Of a DNA stretch of 64,000 bases, positions 58,617 to 64,000 are shown piece after piece. A program made the translations under genes and the position numbers. This stretch comes from Karalla daura (taxonomy: Eukaryota > Chordata > Actinopteri > Chaetodontiformes > Leiognathidae). The stretch lies in NCBI GenBank assembly GCA_029224185.1, contig CM055210.1, positions 13,778,400-13,842,399 of the forward strand. The letters run 5' to 3'. Below the pieces are notes generated by a model. The model was not told where the DNA came from, made no database searches, and worked only from the letters and a program-made list of their open reading frames with translations. Position 1 is the first letter of the stretch. Each line of letters begins with the position of its first letter.

Positions 58617-61600
58617 GTGTGTGTGTGTGTGTAGTCCAGACATGTGTTTACAAAGTGAGACACACACACTAATCTGGAGATCTGTGAAATTACCCAGTTT
58701 ACATGTTTCCAACACCATAGAGCTGTAAGAACTAAATCAATTAAATCAAGTCTTAAGAGAATGATTTTAATCATAATATTTGTTGATTTAGGTATTAATA
58801 AAAACTCTTTTTAGGGAATTCAGTCAAACTTCTCTGATCTCAGCTTCTTACATGTGAATGTGTTTCTGGTCTCTTCAGTGTGTGTTTAGTGTCAAATCTA
58901 ATGTTTTTGATGTGAGGATGAAGAAAGCATTTGAAGACCTGATCTTGGAAACTGAAACATTTTCACATCTTTTGAGTTATTCAATAAACCAATCAACTTA
59001 ATGGATTAATAAGGGAAGTAGGTGACAGGTGAAGCCACTGGTTTGTTGCAGCACCAGTAACAAGCCGGGTCTGGTTTTAGGGGGAATTTACACTATTTAG
59101 AATCCGTTTTGGTAAATTGTCAGGGTGATTCCCATCACTGGTATCGTCATAAATCACTTATTTTAATGAGTGATGATGGGAGCTGGGAACACACCTCCTC
59201 ATGTCTCTTTGTGTTGAGAGGCTCTTTGATACGGTCACACCCCGGGGGAGACTTTATGGAAGCGCAGGAGCCGGAGCAGTATCTCTGTATTGATGTCATA
59301 AAGCAGGTGAACGGCCTCCTGATGAAAGACGCCTGTGTTCCAGGTCACCTCGGAGTTCCTGGTGTCCCGGCCGTTCTGCGGCAAAGGATGTCTGGCTCGC
59401 TACAAAGGAAAGTGGTCCCGCGTGGAGGTGAGGCTCCGCTCTCGCCTGCTGCACCTTCCCGCTGGGAATCATTACCCCGAACCCGCCTGCGACAGCGTCG
59501 ACTCACAGGAGGAGAGAAATCATAAAGGGAGGCATCAGAGCAAAGATCGAGAAGGGACAAAGACTTAAAAAAACATCCTTGTACAGTTGTTTCATGTCTG
59601 TTATATGAGTTTATTGGTCTTATATTTGAGACTATATTTGGGAATCTCTTGGAAAAGAGATGTATGTCTCAATGAGACTGACCTGGTCAAATAGAAGTCT
59701 TTAATATGTTTGTACCTCTCAGATCACCAACCTGCACGGCAGCAGAGTGCTGGACATCCTGTTCGTGGACGTGGGCGTGCAGGCGTCCGTGGAGGTGATC
59801 GAGCTGAGGGAGATCCCGTCTCCGTTCCTCCGTGACCTCATGGCCATCCCACCTCAGGTCGGCTCCTCAGCACCGCCTCCTCACGTCTGTTAACGCGAGA
59901 ACGTGAAGTGAAAGCCACCAACCCTCCTCTTCCTCTGTGTCCAGGCTGTGAAGTGCTGCCTGGCCGACCTGGCTGTCAGCGTGGGCTCCTGGACTCCGGA
60001 TGCCGTGCAGTGGCTCCGGGAGAAAGTCCTCAACACCACAGACTGCAGCATGAAGGTAACTGCAACAGGAACCTTTACTTCCTCTGGCCTGCGCTGATGT
60101 CTGCGTTTGCACTGAAAGGTCAAAATCCAGGGGAGAAAATGTAAAGAAGGTCGATGGAATACACCACCCAGATGTTCAGTGGGACCACCCCATTCTACAA
60201 TATAGCCCCGCCCCCATCCTATGACATAGCCACGCCCCCAGCCTCTGACAAAACCATTTGAAAAGGAGTAGACAGTCAGGTTAACCTCTAAACGTCTCTA
60301 CTTCGTGCTCCGTTCCCTCCAGGTTGCCAAAGTAGATGAAACCAAGCGGTGCGTCTACGTCCACCTGTTCACCGACAAGAACTTCCACGACCCGGCACGC
60401 AGCCTCAACCACCAGATGGCCCAGTCCGACCTGTTCAAACAGCAGCCGGACGTCTTCCTGACGAGCCACAGGTTCGTTACTCCAGACGATGGTCTGTTAA
60501 GATAAAGACATTCTGTTAAACGACCTCCTCCTCTCTCGCAGCCCTGCCAAGATCTCCACGGCCACTTTATCCTCCAAGACTTCCAGCTCCAGTAACTCCA
60601 CCAACGGGAGCCCGGCCTCCGCCTCTGTCCCGGCCAAGCCTCACCTGAGGAGGGCGCTGTCCGGACCCCGAGGAGGCGGAGGAGGCAACTCCACCTCCAC
60701 CAGCCCCCCGGAGACGCCCTCGTCCCCCTCGGACTCCATGAAGCTGCCTCCGCTGCTGGAGCTTCCCCCAGCAGGCACGTAGCCCAGCAAGACGGAACGG
60801 CCAGTCCAAATGAATCAGGAATTTAGGAAAATTTCTGGTCAAAAACTGAAAATGAGGAAACTGAAAAAAAGAAAGGGATTATGCAGACATGAAGGGGTTA
60901 AGAGAGAGTGCTCTAGAGCAGGTAGGAGAACAATACATGCTTTCACTGGGCATAAAGTGTTCAAAAGTCTCCAATAATCCCTGAAAACGTCTCCAGTTAC
61001 AGTAGAACTGGTTTTGTTCCATAACTGAAGTACGAAAGAGATTCCTGGCAGCGGTGGGATTCGAACCCACGCCCCCAAAGAGACTGGAGCCTTAATCCAG
61101 CGCCTTAGACCGCTCGGCCACGCTACCATATGATGCAATACTGTTGAGTTATGAAGGATATATTCTGATTTACTATGTCAGATATAGTGACAGGCGTTTT
61201 TGTGACTGAATAATTCCAGTTGCCGACTGTGAAGCCTGGACAAGTATGGAGGGGGACGTCAGTTTAGAGATGCAGAAAAAATGCTTCCACACCTAAAAAC
61301 GGAAGTTAAATGAAAGCGATCTCCTCTCAGGAAACAACATGGACGTCTACGTGTCGGTGGCGTGTCATCCGGGCCACTTTGTGCTTCAGCCCTGGAGGGA
61401 CATGTACAAACTGGTGGTGCTGATGGGCGAGATGATCCTCTACTACAACAAGACCGAGCAGAAGCCTCTCAGTGTGGAGAAGAACCAGATATATGCCGCC
61501 AAAGTGGAGAACAAGTGAGCGAACTGGTACCATGTTTTCCACAGAGGTGGAACCAGAAGCAGGTATCTTTTTTTAACAAGCCGTCTCCTCCTCCCCTCTC

Positions 61601-62329
61601 TTCTGTCAGCTGGCATCGCGTGTTAGTGAAGGGCGTCCTGACCAACGGCCTGGTGTCCGTCTACGAGCTGGACTACGGCAAACACGAGCTGATCAGCTGC
61701 ACGCAGCTCAGACCTCTGATCAAAGAGTTCAGACAGCTGCCGTTTCAGGGGATCACCGCTCAGCTGGCAGGTGAGCACAACAGCTGTGGAAAACGACCAC
61801 AAATTCATTTTTGAGACAATAGTAATGAGAACAAGTTGTGATTGATATCAAGAACAGCATCTCTGCGGTCTGGGAGGGGAGAAAGCACTAAACTCAAACA
61901 TAAAATGCTGAACGTTTATGTTGCCAAGCCACATATTAGGTGGTTTAGGTGCAGGCAATAAAAGGAAAACCTACCTGTGGTGGCTAGATAAGCCCCCATG
62001 TTAGCATAGCTTTTATGCTAGCACCAGACAACCAGGTTAAGTCCTCCGTTCGACCCTTCCCGGCCCGTTTGAAGTGGTCCGACCTCCCTCCTCTCCTCTC
62101 TGTGGCAGGCCTGAAGCCTCGGCAGTGGTCGGAGGAGGCTTCCATCGTTTTCCGGAACCACGTGGAGAAGAAGCCGCTGGTGGCGCAGCTGGAGGCCGTG
62201 CAGGAGGCCGCCAACCCCTGGGACCGGAGGCTGACGGTCTTCCTGGTGGACACCTCGCAGGAGGAGCGGGACATCTGGGTGCACGACATCATGGCCGAGT
62301 TCGCCGACGAGCTGAGCAACGAGCTGTAG
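47371..62329 (+). CDS. tdrd7: Tudor domain-containing protein 7 (LOTUS/Tudor germ-granule protein), with one-base frame break
   Basis: Exons: 47371-47577, 48121-48265, 51271-51487, 53986-54068, 55406-55614, 55747-56131, 56302-56612, 56697-56889, 57482-57593, 57677-57879, 57979-58113, 59344-59427, 59723-59857, 59945-60055, 60323-60471, 60542-60774, 61331-61514, 61610-61770, 62109-62329. All phases fit except exon 55747-56131 (385 nt), which has one base too many in a C-run at 55862-55867. Without it the CDS is 3477 nt (1158 aa; human about 1098). LOTUS domains lie at about 1-75, 218-290 and 385-450; Tudor regions at about 519-620, 688-840 and 970-1085 (VHYVDHGFSE, ILFVDVGVQ, VYELDYGKHE). A Gly/Arg-rich insert follows LOTUS1. 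In vertebrates TDRD7 organises RNA granules in germ cells and lens and supports piRNA/transposon control. LOTUS binds Vasa-type helicase or RNA, and Tudor binds dimethyl-arginine. The intron after 60774 starts with GC. Confidence 0.92.
48266..51270 (+). other. Large tdrd7 intron
   Basis: Three kilobases with a very AT-rich part at 48780-49130, GA/CT-rich tracts at 49500-49800, TG repeats near 49890-49975, a G35 run (50057-50091) and a short TA repeat (~50935-50962). A 20-bp exon-like segment at 48560-48579 does not fit the frame. No other gene is seen. Confidence 0.6.
50057..50091. repeat. Poly-G homopolymer (35 nt)
   Basis: Uninterrupted run of G in a tdrd7 intron; quadruplex-prone and likely to be length-uncertain in assemblies. 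Confidence 0.9.
51488..53985 (+). other. Large tdrd7 intron
   Basis: Contains CT repeats (~52080-52117), C and G runs near 52272 and 52680, a TG repeat (~52823-52855) and AT-rich unique-looking sequence. No exon is recognised. Confidence 0.5.
54069..55405 (+). other. tdrd7 intron with TCTCC array
   Basis: Mostly unremarkable sequence. The last 70 bp (about 55336-55405) are a (TCTCC)n pyrimidine array that runs into the acceptor of the LOTUS2 exon. Confidence 0.6.
55846..55898. repeat. (CCCCCG)n coding repeat
   Basis: About eight hexamer units in the tdrd7 exon between LOTUS2 and LOTUS3. All carry five C except the one with six C at 55862-55867, which shifts the frame from Pro-Ala to Pro-Arg reading. 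Confidence 0.9.
56890..57481 (+). other. tdrd7 intron
   Basis: 592 bp between exons; AT-rich and without repeats or exon-like sequence that I can see. Confidence 0.5.
57944..57977. repeat. (CTC)n tract at a splice acceptor
   Basis: Eleven CTC triplets form the polypyrimidine tract of the acceptor before the exon at 57979. Confidence 0.9.
58114..59343 (+). other. tdrd7 intron with TG repeat
   Basis: 1.2-kb intron containing a (TG)n array at about 58555-58632 broken once by TCG. The rest is AT-rich, with no exon seen. Confidence 0.6.
61046..61127 (-). tRNA. tRNA-Leu(AAG)
   Basis: The reverse strand begins GGTAGCGTGGCCGAGCGGTC and has an anticodon loop TTAAGGC with anticodon AAG (read as IAG after editing). 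It then has the long class II arm, the B box GGTTCGAATCC, and CCGCTGCC plus discriminator A: 82 nt in all. The sequence is almost that of the vertebrate tRNA-Leu-AAG known to me. It lies antisense in the tdrd7 intron 60775-61330. No T4 run occurs within 50 nt downstream; the first TTTT is ~60 nt away (60987-60984). Confidence 0.96.
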
Positions 62330-62897
62330 GGAGGCGACGGTCCAGGGGAGGGAGGGAGGGGGAGGGGGGAGGGGAGGAGGGAGGAGGGGGAGGGGGGAGG
62401 AGGTCTCTAGAAGGTCGCGTCCTGTCGTTCAAGTGAAGTCGTGGATAGAGGGAATAGATAGAAGAATCGTTTCCATCTTAATCGATCTACCATTTAGCTG
62501 GAAGGGAGGAAGGTGGTAAAACGGAGGAGGAGGAGGAGGAGGAGGAGGTGGAGAGAGATCTGACAGAGGCAGAGGAGGTGACGGAGAGAAGACGGGGGGC
62601 GGGGGTGTCGTCCTAGCCACCTGCTCGTCGTGCTCCGGGGCTGTACATCGAGGGACGTTGTGACGTGATTTTCTTTTTCTTTTTTCCTTTCCTTTTCGAG
62701 TGACTGCAGTGTGGACCATTACACCCGTGCATGATGTCATGATGTCCAAACTAATACTCCAAAAAAACACAAATACCTTCAGATACAGTCACGGGCCTGC
62801 TGAATCCATCTGTTCTAGTCTCACAAAGCTGTGGAAACGCTACCACCTGCATCCGTGTTCGTGTGGGCTTCCATCGTCTTTCCTCAGTCGAGCGAAC

Positions 62898-62953
<56 letters not shown>

Positions 62954-64000
62954 ATCCAGGGGGGAGGGATCCGTGCCAACGAGAGCGCCGTGGGGAAGTG
63001 CGTAAAGTGTTCTAAATTAACTCACACGCTAGGAAGACTTTTATGCATCTGTTTACAATTTTAGTTCTTCTTTTTTAGCTTTTTTTTGCGATCTTATCGT
63101 CGTAAAGTTTACAGAGGTAGCGCAAACATTCCCCCCTCGATACGAGGAGACAGAGCTGAGAGGACGAGGCGAGCGAGCGAGTCCCGGGAGACAGAGTTTG
63201 ATTTTCAGTTTTAGAAGATTTCAGGGGCGTATTCAGACGGGCTAGTTCCCCGTTTGGGATCCGTCTGGGCCTAATGTGAGCACGCGTGTGGAACCAAACA
63301 AGCACCAAAGGTGACCAAAGGTGTACGTTCATAAACTTCACCTTTGGTTAGATCCTTTAGAGGTTTGTTCCCTCCCAGCTGATCTGAGGTCTGCTGTATG
63401 GTTCAGACTACGACTGTTGAGTGAGGTAAAGACGTGTTCTTGGTTACAGCTTAAAGTGACGAGGACGATGACGTCTCAAAGTTTCTTTCTGGAAGTGTTA
63501 AATAGAAGTTAACTCACAGACATGTGCTGATATGTAACTTTGGATGCTTGTTTTTTCGTAAACACAAAAGACACAAAAGTAAAAATGCGACAATTGTTTC
63601 GTTTTAGACCCAGAATTGGAGCAAAGCCTCAGATCTGAATCCAGCCTCTGGAGTGCAATACTGACCCTCTGGACGAGTGTCTGAAACACGTTCTTTACGC
63701 GTTTGATCGACTGTGAACAAGACTGTGACTGTGAAATCTGTTTTCGTGCTGGAAAAAGCAAAGACGCACTCGCTCCCTCAAACAGGCGAAAAGCTGGGAA
63801 CTTCCGGTCTCCCGCGCCTCGGCCTCGGCGCCTCGTCCTGATTCCAGAGAGACGTCACGCCTCCTCCAGGAGCCGGACGTCCCTCCGTTAACTCGTCCGA
63901 CCACCAGTCCAGCATCTTACACGTGCTGCATGTCTTCTTCTTCCCGACGTGGCGTGCACGTTCAGTCTGATGTCACGACATCGAGCGCATCGAGTTACCT
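62330..64000 (+). other. tdrd7 3' UTR and downstream flank
   Basis: After the TAG at 62327-62329 come GGA-rich tracts (62341-62401 and 62525-62549) and a GT repeat (62901-62952), followed by unremarkable sequence with no coding exon. I see no AATAAA on the + strand here, so the 3' end of the transcript is not placed. Confidence 0.45.
62901..62952. repeat. (GT)n microsatellite
   Basis: Fifty-two bp of pure GT downstream of the tdrd7 stop codon. Confidence 0.95.

Overview
The window is nuclear DNA from a ray-finned fish, most likely a teleost. Exon-intron genes with GT-AG (and a few GC-AG) introns encode recognisable vertebrate proteins. Long CA, TCTG and GATA microsatellites and a mobile-element-like insertion are also present. 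I know the gene families from memory; no search was run. Exon chains were joined by hand using splice sites and reading phase. For five complete genes the exon lengths sum to a whole number of codons. The sixth, tdrd7, does so only if one base is removed.

Layout. (1) 1-12.7 kb: two tandem immune-type lectin/adhesion genes on the + strand. The first is the 3' part of a gene with at least nine near-identical fibronectin type III (FN3) exons. The second is complete: signal peptide, four C-type lectin domains (CTLDs), three FN3 domains and a short tail (814 aa). Their 3' ends share a ~1.47 kb, almost identical block. (2) 13.5-16.2 kb: a TRIM gene (RING, B-boxes, coiled coil, PRY-SPRY; 548 aa). 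(3) 17.3-25.8 kb: rpgrip1, a photoreceptor/ciliary transition-zone scaffold (28 coding exons, 1373 aa). (4) 26.6-30.7 kb: a PC-esterase domain gene (pced1 family, 400 aa) with a tRNA-Leu(CAG) gene antisense in its last intron. (5) 31.0-44.0 kb, minus strand: dctn1, the p150-glued subunit of dynactin (30 coding exons, 1280 aa), converging on pced1. (6) 45.2-64 kb: tdrd7, a germ-granule and lens LOTUS/Tudor protein, divergent from dctn1, with a tRNA-Leu(AAG) gene antisense in one intron.

The genes do not form one pathway. The left 16 kb looks like a fast-evolving immune-type cluster (lectins plus TRIM). The right 47 kb is conserved housekeeping/ciliary/germline genes in compact order. The most notable items are the CTLD-FN3 lectin family, which shows exon homogenisation, a retained internal signal-peptide remnant and a GC 5' splice site in both cassettes; a ~1.17 kb insertion with inverted repeats and hairpins; a single-base frame break in a C-run of tdrd7; and two tRNA-Leu genes that both lie antisense inside host introns.
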